From positions 1 through 6,303 of the forward strand of contig DSBH01000114.1 in assembly GCA_011056825.1 (NCBI GenBank): a stretch of DNA of 6,303 nucleotides. Reading direction: 5' to 3'. Shown piece by piece: positions 1 through 6,220 of the stretch. The position numbers and the translations under genes are program-made. The notes beneath the pieces were generated by a model, which searched no databases, had not been told where the DNA came from, and saw only the letters and a list, made by a program, of their open reading frames with translations. This DNA is from Deltaproteobacteria bacterium. GTDB taxonomy: Bacteria > Desulfobacterota > Syntrophia > Syntrophales > UBA2210. Position 1 is the first letter of the stretch; the number at the start of each line of letters is the position of its first letter.

Positions 1-248
1 CAAGATCGGACAGTTCGTTGATCTTTGCGTCCATTGACCGCCAGGAATCGACGGCCTCTTCGAGCCTGCTCTTTTCCTGCAGCACCCTCCTCGCACGATC
101 GGGATCGTTCCAGAAATCCTCTTTCACGGCAAGCGCGTCCAGCTCTTTCACCCGCAATGAAATATTTTCGAGGTCAAAGACAACCTCTGAGAGTGTCCAC
201 GCGTTTTTTCAAGTCCTGTACTGTCGCTTCAATGTCTTCAATGCTCAT
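1..248 (-). CDS. prfB: Peptide chain release factor 2 (RF2), N-terminal part, with programmed +1 frameshift
   Basis: RF2 releases the finished polypeptide from the ribosome at UGA and UAA stop codons. The ATG at 248-246 is preceded by GAGGAG (262-257) at an 8-nt spacing. The zero frame gives 24 codons (MSIEDIEATVQDLKKRVDTL then RGCL) and hits TGA at 176-174. Shifting +1 at CTT-TGA-C continues from GAC (175-173) for 58 more codons to the window edge, starting DLENISLRVKELDALAVKED and followed by FWNDPDRAR. This N-terminal helical region with the FWNDP-type motif is characteristic of RF2. The GGQ and SPF motifs lie beyond the edge, so the gene is partial. The start overlaps the end of lnt by 11 nt, suggesting co-transcription and coupling. 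The broken frame is the conserved autoregulatory device, not a pseudogene. Identity is very secure because both the protein and the recoding signal match. Confidence 0.95.
174..191 (-). promoter_or_regulatory. prfB: prfB programmed +1 ribosomal frameshift site
   Basis: Reading the minus strand, codons 20-25 are CTC AGA GGT TGT CTT TGA, followed by C. The slippery CUU codon, the in-frame UGA and the following C match the canonical bacterial RF2 site. The internal Shine-Dalgarno-like stretch AGAGGT (188-183) sits exactly 3 nt before CTT, as AGGGGG does in E. coli; its GAGGT can pair with the 16S anti-SD. The local peptide LRGCL-stop-D parallels E. coli LRGYL-stop-D. In the known mechanism, slow termination at UGA when RF2 is low allows peptidyl-tRNA slippage from CUU to UUU, so RF2 represses its own synthesis. 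Confidence 0.95.
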
Positions 249-1755
249 CGTATTTTCTCCTCTTGCAGAAAAATAACGCTGTCGTCACGATAAAACACAG
301 GAGAACAAAAAGATCCCCCCGTTCAGTGTAAAATGAATCAATCGTTGAAATTTTCAACGATCCCGACACAATCTCCCGTTCAAAGAGGTTCGATGCCGCG
401 GTTACTCTCCCCAGCGGGTCAACGAACGCGCTTATTCCCGTATTGGCCGCCCGCGCCAGTGATCTTCGGTTTTCCACCGCGCGAAACGGTATCATGGACA
501 TGTGCTGGTAGGGCGCCGATGTTTTTCCGTACCAGGCGTCGTTGGTTATGTTGACCAGGAAATCTGCACCCTCCCGAACATGCGTTCTGCTGATCTCCGG
601 GAATATGCCCTCATAACATATTAAGACGCCCGCCGCCAGACCGTCTATATTTACCGGAGCGACCCGGTCCCCGGGAATAAAATCGGCGAATCCCGCCACC
701 AGCTTGTCGACGAAAAAGAGCACGCGCTTCAGGGGCACGTATTCGCCGAAGGGAACAAGCCTCACCTTGTCGTAACGTCCGGAAACCTTTCCGTCAGGCG
801 TGACAATCCAGGCTGTGTTCATAAGCGAACGGACTCCATTGTCAATCGAGTAGGCCGGGCTTCCGAAGAGAAGTGTCGCCTTCGTTTCCTGTGCCACGGA
901 CCGTATTGTCCGGTGATTGTCGTCCATATCCTGAAAGAAAAGCGGCGCCGCCGTTTCCGGCCAGACCAGGCAGTCAACGCCGATCCGCGAGGCTTCGCGG
1001 GAAAGGTCGCTGTAGATCTTGATTGTTTTTCGCTGGTAGGAGGGATCCCATTTGACGGACTGGTCGATGTTGCCCTGGATTAACGATACGTTCAATTTCT
1101 CGGCGTTTTCGAGCGCCGCGTCCACTGACACTGTTTTCCACGCACCGTAGGACAGGACCGCCACCATGACAAGCAATCCCACCGACGCTTTCACTATGGC
1201 GGTTCGCCGTGAACCGCCGAGCAACAACTCGAAAAGCAGGCAATTGACGAACACGATCAGAAAGCTTATACCGTATACGCCCGTTATATCTGCAATTTGT
1301 ATGAGGTGCAGCTGGTCATGTAGCGCGTACCCAAGGTGTTCCCAGGGGAATCCGGTAAACAGCAATCCCCTCAGGAATTCAAGCACCGTCCAGAGGCAGG
1401 GTGCCGAAAGCAGGACCGGTATTCCCCGCCTCCTGAAATAAACCACGCCCAGGGCGAAAAAAGCCGGGTAAAGCGACAGGTAAGCGGCCAGAAGAAGCAT
1501 GACCGCGGCGGAAAAGCTACGTGACAGTCCTCCGTAGTGATTGACTACATAGGTGATCCAGTAGAGAAGTCCCGCATTGAAAATAAATCCGGCGAGAAAT
1601 CCCAGGCGGAAGGCGTCGCCTCGCGACTCGTTCCTGACGGCGAAAAGAAGTGGAACCAGGGCGATCCACGCCAGAAACCCTGCGTCGAACCTTGGAAAGG
1701 CGAAAACGAGCATCAGTCCGGACAACATCGCCAGGGAGACGGTCTTTTTCTTCAT
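238..1755 (-). CDS. lnt: Apolipoprotein N-acyltransferase
   Basis: Lnt transfers an acyl chain from phospholipid to the N-terminal diacylglyceryl-cysteine of apolipoproteins in the inner membrane, the last step of lipoprotein maturation. The protein is 505 aa, close to the E. coli length (512). Residues ~5-205 form the multi-pass membrane domain, including LEFLRGLLFTGFPWEHLGYA at 125-144. Residues ~220-470 are the periplasmic nitrilase-like (CN hydrolase) domain, and a last membrane helix lies at ~481-497. The catalytic triad is visible: E267 in VWPETAAP, K330 in YDKVRLVPFGEYVP and C380 in LICYEGIFPE; E338 and E382 are also conserved. The start is ATG, but only a weak SD-like purine stretch lies in the 15-nt gap after corC, so translational coupling is likely. 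The stop TGA lies inside the prfB start region (11-nt overlap). The corC-lnt order is the one seen in E. coli. Confidence 0.96.
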   Translation of the reverse strand: MKKKTVSLAMLSGLMLVFAFPRFDAGFLAWIALVPLLFAVRNESRGDAFRLGFLAGFIFNAGLLYWITYVVNHYGGLSRSFSAAVMLLLAAYLSLYPAFFALGVVYFRRRGIPVLLSAPCLWTVLEFLRGLLFTGFPWEHLGYALHDQLHLIQIADITGVYGISFLIVFVNCLLFELLLGGSRRTAIVKASVGLLVMVAVLSYGAWKTVSVDAALENAEKLNVSLIQGNIDQSVKWDPSYQRKTIKIYSDLSREASRIGVDCLVWPETAAPLFFQDMDDNHRTIRSVAQETKATLLFGSPAYSIDNGVRSLMNTAWIVTPDGKVSGRYDKVRLVPFGEYVPLKRVLFFVDKLVAGFADFIPGDRVAPVNIDGLAAGVLICYEGIFPEISRTHVREGADFLVNITNDAWYGKTSAPYQHMSMIPFRAVENRRSLARAANTGISAFVDPLGRVTAASNLFEREIVSGSLKISTIDSFYTERGDLFVLLCFIVTTALFFCKRRKYDEH

Positions 1756-1770
1756 TTCGCCCGTCTTTCT

Positions 1771-2646
1771 TTACGTCGAACCGGCATGATCGCCCGCCGA
1801 CCCCCTTCCTGCCGTCCTGCGCACCCGTACTTTTTTAACGCTCCTTTCATCCGCCCGTTCTACGATTATGTCGAGATTCTGGTAGGAAACCGCTTCTCCG
1901 TTCAGGGGAATCTTCTTCATTAGGTGCAGAATAAAGCCTCCCACGGTTTCAAACTGCCCCTCGGGCACCTCGCACTGAAAGTATTCCTCGAATTCGTCGA
2001 TTTCCGTTCTTCCATCAACAAGAACATCTCCCGACGACAACTCAACGAATGGCTCTTCCTCCTCGACGTCATGCTCGTCGTGAATCTCGCCGACGATTTC
2101 TTCAATCAGGTCTTCCAGCGTCACCAGGCCGGAAGTTCCTCCATACTCGTCTATCACCACGGCCATGTGCGATTTCATTTCTTTCAGTTCATGCAGAAGA
2201 AAGAGCGCGCTCTTTGTTTCTGGAATAAAATAGGCCTTCCTGCTGATTGACAGTATGTCTTGTTCGCCGACGGGTTTCGACCAGAAGCGGAGGAGGTCCT
2301 TTACATTCAGCACACCGATAATATTATCGATATTTTCAGAATACAGTGGCATCCTCGTGTGACCGTTCCTGGCCAGGAGATCAAGAATTTCTTCTATCGA
2401 GGCGCCGCTTGAAACGGCGATTATTTCAGTTCTCGGCACCATTACTTCGCGGGCCACTGTGTCTCCGAGTCCCAGAATGTTGCGTAACATCTGCCCGGAT
2501 TGTCTATCGATGGCGTCGTCTTCCGCCCCGGCGTCGACGAGGGAGAGAATTTCGCCTGCCGGGAAAGGAAGACTTTCTCTGCCGGTATGGTTTTTCGACC
2601 TCACCAGGGAGTAGATGAACCTGATTTTTCGAAACAGTGTTTTCAC
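1771..2646 (-). CDS. corC: CorC/YbeX-like CBS-domain protein with transporter-associated domain
   Basis: This 291-aa protein has the length and architecture of E. coli CorC/YbeX (292 aa). It has an N-terminal stretch (1-60) with no membrane segment and a CBS pair at ~62-120 (REVMVPRTEI, then TRMPLYSENIDNIIGVLNVKDLL) and ~125-183 (VVIDEYGGTSGLVTLEDLIE, then EIVGEIHDE). A CorC_HlyC domain follows at ~190-268 (DGRTEIDEFEEYF, VGGFIL). It lacks the DUF21 membrane domain of the longer CNNM-type relatives, so it is the cytoplasmic form. Family roles include Mg/Co efflux; E. coli YbeX has also been linked to ribosome metabolism. The exact function here is unknown. The start is GTG, with GGGAG only ~3 nt upstream, too close to be optimal. 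A tiny ORF with a good SD ends over this GTG (see the 8-codon leader ORF). The frame stays open for about 17 more codons upstream but offers no ATG, GTG or TTG. Confidence 0.93.
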   Translation of the reverse strand: MKTLFRKIRFIYSLVRSKNHTGRESLPFPAGEILSLVDAGAEDDAIDRQSGQMLRNILGLGDTVAREVMVPRTEIIAVSSGASIEEILDLLARNGHTRMPLYSENIDNIIGVLNVKDLLRFWSKPVGEQDILSISRKAYFIPETKSALFLLHELKEMKSHMAVVIDEYGGTSGLVTLEDLIEEIVGEIHDEHDVEEEEPFVELSSGDVLVDGRTEIDEFEEYFQCEVPEGQFETVGGFILHLMKKIPLNGEAVSYQNLDIIVERADERSVKKVRVRRTAGRGSAGDHAGST

Positions 2647-2669
2647 GGGCTCCCGCTGAAATGCCTCAT
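2643..2669 (-). CDS. Possible 8-codon leader ORF coupled to corC
   Basis: The ATG at 2669-2667 is preceded by a strong SD GGGAGG (2683-2678) at an ideal 8-nt spacing. It encodes MRHFSGSP and stops at TGA (2645-2643). The last bases of this ORF overlap the corC GTG start in a GTGA arrangement, a typical termination-reinitiation geometry. Because corC itself has a poorly spaced SD, this mini-ORF may deliver ribosomes to it. The peptide resembles nothing I recognise and may have no function of its own. Chance occurrence is possible for such a short ORF; the support is the SD quality plus the exact overlap. Confidence 0.35.
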   Translation of the reverse strand: MRHFSGSP

Positions 2670-2708
2670 CGAAGAGGCCTCCCTCGATCTTTTTTCAATA
2701 CGCCTTTT

Positions 2709-3581
2709 CTAAAGGCCCCGCAGAAACTCGGGACGAAGAACATGCCTGTCCCTCGATTCTATGATGTCGGTCAACAGGCGAACCGCTTTTTCTTTGTCCC
2801 CGGGAAGTTGCAACCTCAGGGGAATATAATTCGATGCGTGGTTGGACGTGAAAAAACAGTTCGAAAAATCCGATTCGGCTATCATGTTCCGCAATTCTTC
2901 AAGAAATCCGAAAGTATCGGGAAGCCTGAAGAGGCCGCGCCTGTAGTCGTCATGCAGGGGCGTACCGGGAACGAGCATGACCGTCAGGGCGCCCACGTAA
3001 TCGGGATCCATTTCCGTCAGAATCCGCGCCGTGTCTTTCGCGTGCTCCATGCTTTTTCTCTCGCCGCCGATTCCCAGCAACACCGTAACGGAAAGCGTTA
3101 TGCCCGCCTCTTTCAGCATACGTCCGGCAAGCAGGATCTGATCATAATCAGCACCCTTGTTGATTTTCTCCAGCAACTCGCTGTTGCCCGTCTCAACACC
3201 GAGATACGCAATCCCCAAGCCCAGTTCGCGCAGTTCTCTCAGTTCCTCCGGCGTTTTCCTCAAAACACTCTTTGCATTAGCGTAGGTTCCGATTCGCTGC
3301 AGTCCCCTGATGTTCCGGTTGACTGATTCCAGAATCGGAACCAGTTTCCGCTGAGGAACGATAAGCGCGTCTCCGTCACACAGAAACACCCTGCTGATCG
3401 GACCCCAGGCAGCGGCTTCCAGGATATCCTCCTCGATCTCTTCAAATGATTTGATTCTGAATTTTTCGCCCCTGTAGGTGCCGCAAAATGTACACTTATT
3501 ATGAGAACAGCCGACCGTTACCTGCAGAAGCAGGCTTTTTGCCTCGCTCGGTGGCCGTATAACCATGCCTTCATATTTCAT
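2709..3581 (-). CDS. Uncharacterised radical SAM protein
   Basis: Radical SAM enzymes use a [4Fe-4S] cluster to cleave S-adenosylmethionine and start radical chemistry; the substrate here is unknown. The 290-aa protein begins MKYEGMVIRPPSEAKSLLLQ, the usual start of this family, followed by cluster cysteines C25, C30 and C33 in GCSHNKCTFCGTY. The first spacing is four residues rather than the canonical three. A typical radical SAM barrel follows: FLCDGDAL at 66-73, a GVETGN motif at 128-133 that fits the SAM-binding region, and LLGIGGE at 158-164. The C-terminal end carries NHASNYIPLRLQLPGDKEK (247-265), characteristic of this family and not of HemN or MiaB. I chose ATG 3581 because AAGGGA (3596-3591) lies 9 nt upstream and homologues start there. 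An in-frame ATG at 3599 and a TTG at 3644 would add 6 or 21 residues. The stop is TAG, and corC follows after 62 nt. Confidence 0.85.
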   Translation of the reverse strand: MKYEGMVIRPPSEAKSLLLQVTVGCSHNKCTFCGTYRGEKFRIKSFEEIEEDILEAAAWGPISRVFLCDGDALIVPQRKLVPILESVNRNIRGLQRIGTYANAKSVLRKTPEELRELRELGLGIAYLGVETGNSELLEKINKGADYDQILLAGRMLKEAGITLSVTVLLGIGGERKSMEHAKDTARILTEMDPDYVGALTVMLVPGTPLHDDYRRGLFRLPDTFGFLEELRNMIAESDFSNCFFTSNHASNYIPLRLQLPGDKEKAVRLLTDIIESRDRHVLRPEFLRGL

Positions 3582-3660
3582 CGCTGTTTGTCCCTTCATA
3601 TTCACGGAATGTTCCGGCCGACGCAGCGCCGCTTCTTCCGTCAATTCACTCTCACCTTTT

Positions 3661-3690
3661 ATAATATGGGCATTGAAAACACAAGCACAA
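3661..3690 (-). promoter_or_regulatory. Candidate sigma70 promoter for the radical SAM-corC-lnt-prfB cluster
   Basis: On the minus strand, TTGTGC (3690-3685) and TATTAT (3666-3661) are separated by 18 nt, a reasonable -35/-10 pair. Transcription would begin near 3654, giving a leader of about 70 nt to the preferred radical SAM start at 3581. This is the only AT-rich element of this kind upstream of the cluster. It also makes the alternative TTG start at 3644 nearly leaderless, supporting the downstream start. The call rests on consensus matching only. Confidence 0.4.
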
Positions 3691-3822
3691 GGGGGATTAC
3701 GACATGCAGCCCATGAAAACAGTCATTTCCCTGACCTTTGTTCAGGTATTTTCACCGTATCACAAAAGTCATCCGCCAATAGACTGCTTTCCGAAAAAAG
3801 GATAGCTAAAGACACATCAGGT

Positions 3823-3882
3823 CCGCTTGTCCCGGGGCATCATGAATACGAAGACCCCTGATCATGCCGACGGGGAAAGCGG
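3823..3882 (+). repeat. Imperfect inverted repeat in the leader of the acyl-CoA ligase gene
   Basis: The left arm 3823-3840 pairs with the right arm 3864-3882. There are six pairs (CCGCTT/AAGCGG), one mismatch, one wobble, four pairs (CCCG/CGGG), a bulged A plus one mismatch, then five pairs (GGCAT/ATGCC), around a 23-nt loop. It ends 34 nt before the ATG at 3917. There is no T-run on either side, so it is not a simple terminator. ATCAGG (3816-3821), just outside, can pair with CCTGAT (3857-3862) in the loop, allowing an alternative fold. It could be an RNA leader structure or a protein-binding operator. It is a direct sequence observation; the role is unknown. Confidence 0.5.
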
Positions 3883-3916
3883 CCCGTGAAGAAACACAAA
3901 GGAGAATGATTCGATC

Positions 3917-5566
3917 ATGAAAGAGAAAACGTACAAACCGGGTGAGTGTTACGATTACCAACTGACACTCGACAAATTGCTGCTGACTCCTCTTGCCTGC
4001 GCTCCGGAACAGGAAATAGTCTATCGCGGAGAAAGCCGCTATACGTATACGACCCTGTATGACAGGATTCATCGTGAAGCGGGCGGTCTGGCGAAACTCG
4101 GCGTCAATCAGGGAGACACCGTCTGTATTTTTGACTACGACAGTCCCCGGTTTCTTGAAACCTATTTTGCCGTCCCCATGATGGGGGCCGTCATGCACAT
4201 GATGAACTGGCGGTCATCGCCGGACCAGATCATTTATATGATGAACCACGCCAGGGATCGTGTCCTGTTGATTCATGAAGACTTCCTGCCGCTTCTTGAA
4301 AGCATTCGGGACAAGCTTACTACCGTCGAGAAGGTAATCCTGCTTTCCGACAGCGGCGCCGATCCCGACACAAAAATACCTATCGATATCGAGTATGAGG
4401 CTATGCTCGCCGGGGCATCTTCGCGCTACCCCTTCCCCGAACTCGATGACAACACCAGGGCTACCCTGTTCTATACCACCGGGACCACCGGGCTCCCCAA
4501 GGGAGTACATTTTTCACACAAGCAGGTAATGCTGCATGTCCTGAGTGAAACCATCATGACCGGAAGTTTTCACTCAATGGGACGGTTCCATTCCAACGAC
4601 GTGTATATGCCCATTACACCCATGTTTCATGTTCATGCCTGGGGGTTTCCTTACGCGGCGACAATGCTGGGAGTGAAACAGGTATACCCCGGCAAGTACG
4701 AACCGGAACGACTTCTGCAGCTCATCCGCGACGAGGGCGTCACCTTTTCTCACTGCGTCCCCACGGTTCTGCGAATGATACTGTCGCACCCACTGGCAAA
4801 CGAAATCGATCTCAAGGGGTGGAAGGTTGTCATAGGAGGTTCAATTTTCCCCGTCTCTCTAGCCGCACAGGCCCTTTCAAAGGGAATCGAGGCTTTCGAC
4901 GGCTATGGCATGTCCGAAACTTGTCCGCTGATCTGCGTCAGCAACCTGAAGCCGCACATGATGGACTGGGACAACGACCGAAAGGCCGAAGTTGCTTCAA
5001 GAACCGGTCTTCCCATGCCGCTCTGTAATATCCGCATCGTCGACGCCGACGGTAATTTTCTTCCCCATGACGGTGTAACCAGAGGTGAACTCGTCGCTCG
5101 AACGCCCTGGACCACCACGTCCTATTGGGATGAACCCGGCATGACCGAGGAACTGTGGCGGGACGGCTGGCTTCACACAAAGGACGTTGCCGTCATCGAC
5201 AAAGACGGCTATATCAGGGTCGTTGACCGGCTGAAGGACGTTATCAAAACAGGCGGCGAATGGGTTTCGTCGCTCGACCTGGAAAATTGCACGACCCAGC
5301 ACGAAGCCGTGTCTGAAGCGGCCGCCGTTGGAATCCCCGACGAGAAGTGGGGAGAACGACCCGTTATCATGGCGACGCTGAAGAGAGAATATCTGGGGAA
5401 GATCACGGCGGATGACCTGAAAATATTTTTAAAATCGTTCATTGAAAAGGGAGTTATTCCAAAGTACGGCATGCCCGACCGGATTGAACTGGTAGACACC
5501 ATACCCAAGACAAGCGTGGGCAAATACAACAAAATCGAAATCAGGCGCATCCTCGGAGCGGCCTGA
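3917..5566 (+). CDS. AMP-forming fatty-acyl-CoA synthetase (medium/long-chain acyl-CoA ligase family)
   Basis: This 549-aa member of the ANL adenylate-forming superfamily is predicted to activate a carboxylic acid, probably a fatty acid, with ATP and then form the acyl-CoA thioester. The ATP/phosphate loop YTTGTTGLPKGV lies at 186-197. FHVHAWG is at 237-243 and GYGMSETCP at 329-337, with Mg-binding E334. Next come TKD with ribose-binding D423, the hinge DRLKD at 437-441, then GGEWVSS at 446-452. The C-terminal domain ends with PKTSVGKYNK and catalytic K536. Every core motif is intact. The N-terminus CYDYQLTLDKLLLTPL resembles the fatty-acid CoA ligase group often labelled FadD- or AlkK-like; chain length cannot be read from sequence. 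AAAGGAG (3898-3904) is 12 nt upstream of the ATG, slightly far. The gene is monocistronic in this window and converges with the HPP gene, so no pathway partner is visible. Confidence 0.9.
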   Translation: MKEKTYKPGECYDYQLTLDKLLLTPLACAPEQEIVYRGESRYTYTTLYDRIHREAGGLAKLGVNQGDTVCIFDYDSPRFLETYFAVPMMGAVMHMMNWRSSPDQIIYMMNHARDRVLLIHEDFLPLLESIRDKLTTVEKVILLSDSGADPDTKIPIDIEYEAMLAGASSRYPFPELDDNTRATLFYTTGTTGLPKGVHFSHKQVMLHVLSETIMTGSFHSMGRFHSNDVYMPITPMFHVHAWGFPYAATMLGVKQVYPGKYEPERLLQLIRDEGVTFSHCVPTVLRMILSHPLANEIDLKGWKVVIGGSIFPVSLAAQALSKGIEAFDGYGMSETCPLICVSNLKPHMMDWDNDRKAEVASRTGLPMPLCNIRIVDADGNFLPHDGVTRGELVARTPWTTTSYWDEPGMTEELWRDGWLHTKDVAVIDKDGYIRVVDRLKDVIKTGGEWVSSLDLENCTTQHEAVSEAAAVGIPDEKWGERPVIMATLKREYLGKITADDLKIFLKSFIEKGVIPKYGMPDRIELVDTIPKTSVGKYNKIEIRRILGAA

Positions 5567-5570
5567 TCCA

Positions 5571-5610
5571 AACGGCGCCGGGCGGCCCGTCGGCCGTTCC
5601 GGCGCCGGTT
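5571..5610. terminator. GC-rich hairpin between convergent genes (bidirectional terminator candidate)
   Basis: GGCGCCGG (5574-5581) pairs with CCGGCGCC (5599-5606) and inner CGGCC (5583-5587) pairs with GGCCG (5592-5596). A G/TT internal loop separates the two stems and the tetraloop is CGTC. C5573-G5607 adds one outer pair. The structure begins 7 nt after the ligase stop and ends 4 nt before the stop of the HPP gene, exactly where a shared terminator belongs. Neither side has a strong T-run: the minus strand has only GTTTGG and the plus strand TTCGCC. Termination might therefore be inefficient, or the hairpin may mainly protect 3' ends. Confidence 0.55.
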
Positions 5611-5614
5611 CGCC

Positions 5615-6151
5615 TCAATCCCTTTCGAAACGGTCATCCAGATTCAGCCTGTCCCTCGGCTTGACGGCCACCAGATCCCGCAGAATGGGTTTCAGAAGTC
5701 TGTGGATCAGGGCGAGCAGCGTTATGCCGACAATAACACCCAGAACGATTCTGGTCGTGCAGCCCGCTATCACGACTCCCAGTGCCGTCCCCGCCGCCGG
5801 GGGGTGCTCTGTATTCGTCAGCGTCATGGTGAACATCGCCGCCCCGACGGCAAGCGCGTATACCGCATCCTTGGCGAGAGGAGTTTCCTGCGGAAAAAAC
5901 GAAAAAAAGGCCCCGAACGTGAGACCGACCAGGTGCCCGCCGATAACATTTCTCATGGACGCCGTAATGCTGCCGGGCATTGCGAAAACAGTAAAAGCGG
6001 TCGCCGCGAGGGACGCCGCGACCGCCAGGTTGTGGCGGTGAAGCGTCACCAGCACAACGAAAACGCTCACCGAGGCGAGCAGGCTCTGCAGAACGTAGCT
6101 CGGCCAGTGAGGTCCGAACCGGGCATCAAAGGCCCTGCCGAATCGAGGCAT
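5615..6151 (-). CDS. HPP-family integral membrane protein
   Basis: This 178-aa protein is mostly hydrophobic, with membrane segments at about 18-38, 41-58, 68-86, 95-111 and 120-150. A short basic and acidic cytoplasmic-type tail follows (LKPILRDLVAVKPRDRL and onward). The signature EHPPAAGTALG is at 115-125, preceded by MPGSITASMRNVIGGHLVG (58-76), both typical of the HPP family. An N-terminal PHWPSYVLQS at 14-23 also fits. Some HPP proteins in chloroplasts and cyanobacteria have been linked to nitrite transport, but most bacterial members are uncharacterised, so no substrate is assigned. I chose ATG 6151 because GAGAGGAG (6169-6162) lies 10 nt upstream. A TTG at 6178 would add nine residues and has no better SD. 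The frame stays open upstream to the window edge but lacks start codons and family sequence. It converges on the acyl-CoA ligase gene. Confidence 0.85.
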   Translation of the reverse strand: MPRFGRAFDARFGPHWPSYVLQSLLASVSVFVVLVTLHRHNLAVAASLAATAFTVFAMPGSITASMRNVIGGHLVGLTFGAFFSFFPQETPLAKDAVYALAVGAAMFTMTLTNTEHPPAAGTALGVVIAGCTTRIVLGVIVGITLLALIHRLLKPILRDLVAVKPRDRLNLDDRFERD

Positions 6152-6181
6152 TTTTACAATACTCCTCTCGATGATCAATCT

Positions 6182-6220
6182 CGAAAAAACAACCCGCGAG
6201 GGCCCTCGAACGCCCCGCGT
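6182..6220 (-). terminator. Possible intrinsic terminator upstream of the HPP gene
   Basis: A perfect 12-bp palindrome CGAGGGCCCTCG (6208-6197) lies on the minus strand, followed by CGGGTTG and then six T (6189-6184). An alternative stem GCGGGG/CCTCGC around the same loop gives six pairs. Either hairpin plus T-run would resemble a Rho-independent terminator for a minus-strand gene beyond the right edge, making the HPP gene a separate unit. No clear promoter is visible in the short space between this and the HPP start. The stems are short or need a tetraloop of GGCC, so the call is tentative. Confidence 0.3.

Larger units (their letters stand above)
3582..3916. other. Divergent intergenic region
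   Basis: This stretch of about 335 nt separates the minus-strand radical SAM gene from the plus-strand acyl-CoA ligase. It contains the leader and candidate promoter of the minus-strand cluster, a short dyad CCTGA/TCAGG (3730-3734 and 3742-3746), and a longer imperfect inverted repeat just upstream of the ligase. For the plus strand I see no convincing -35/-10 pair: TTGAAA at 3673-3678 has no good -10 partner 17 nt downstream. No credible coding frame is present; open frames crossing it lack family features and proper SD sites. Confidence 0.6.

Noticed and set aside
174..176. In-frame TGA in prfB as a pseudogene or sequencing error
   Set aside because: The stop sits precisely in the conserved CUU-UGA-C recoding context with an internal SD 3 nt away, and the +1 frame resumes RF2 sequence immediately.
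18..293. Plus-strand open frames of 83-91 codons across the left edge
   Set aside because: They run antisense to prfB and lnt, have low-complexity serine/arginine composition and no family features; the minus strand clearly encodes RF2.
2637..3326. 229-codon plus-strand open frame
   Set aside because: It is the antisense shadow of the radical SAM and corC genes; the translation has no recognisable domain, while the minus strand has clear motifs.
3582..3644. Upstream TTG start (3644) for the radical SAM gene
   Set aside because: The extra 21 residues look unlike the family start, the candidate -10 is only ~17 nt away, and the ATG at 3581 has a well-spaced SD. It is kept as an alternative.
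3907..3921. Four-codon ORF (ATG at 3906-3908) overlapping the ligase start
   Set aside because: The SD lies about 1-2 nt from this ATG, too close for efficient initiation, and so short an ORF is likely to arise by chance.
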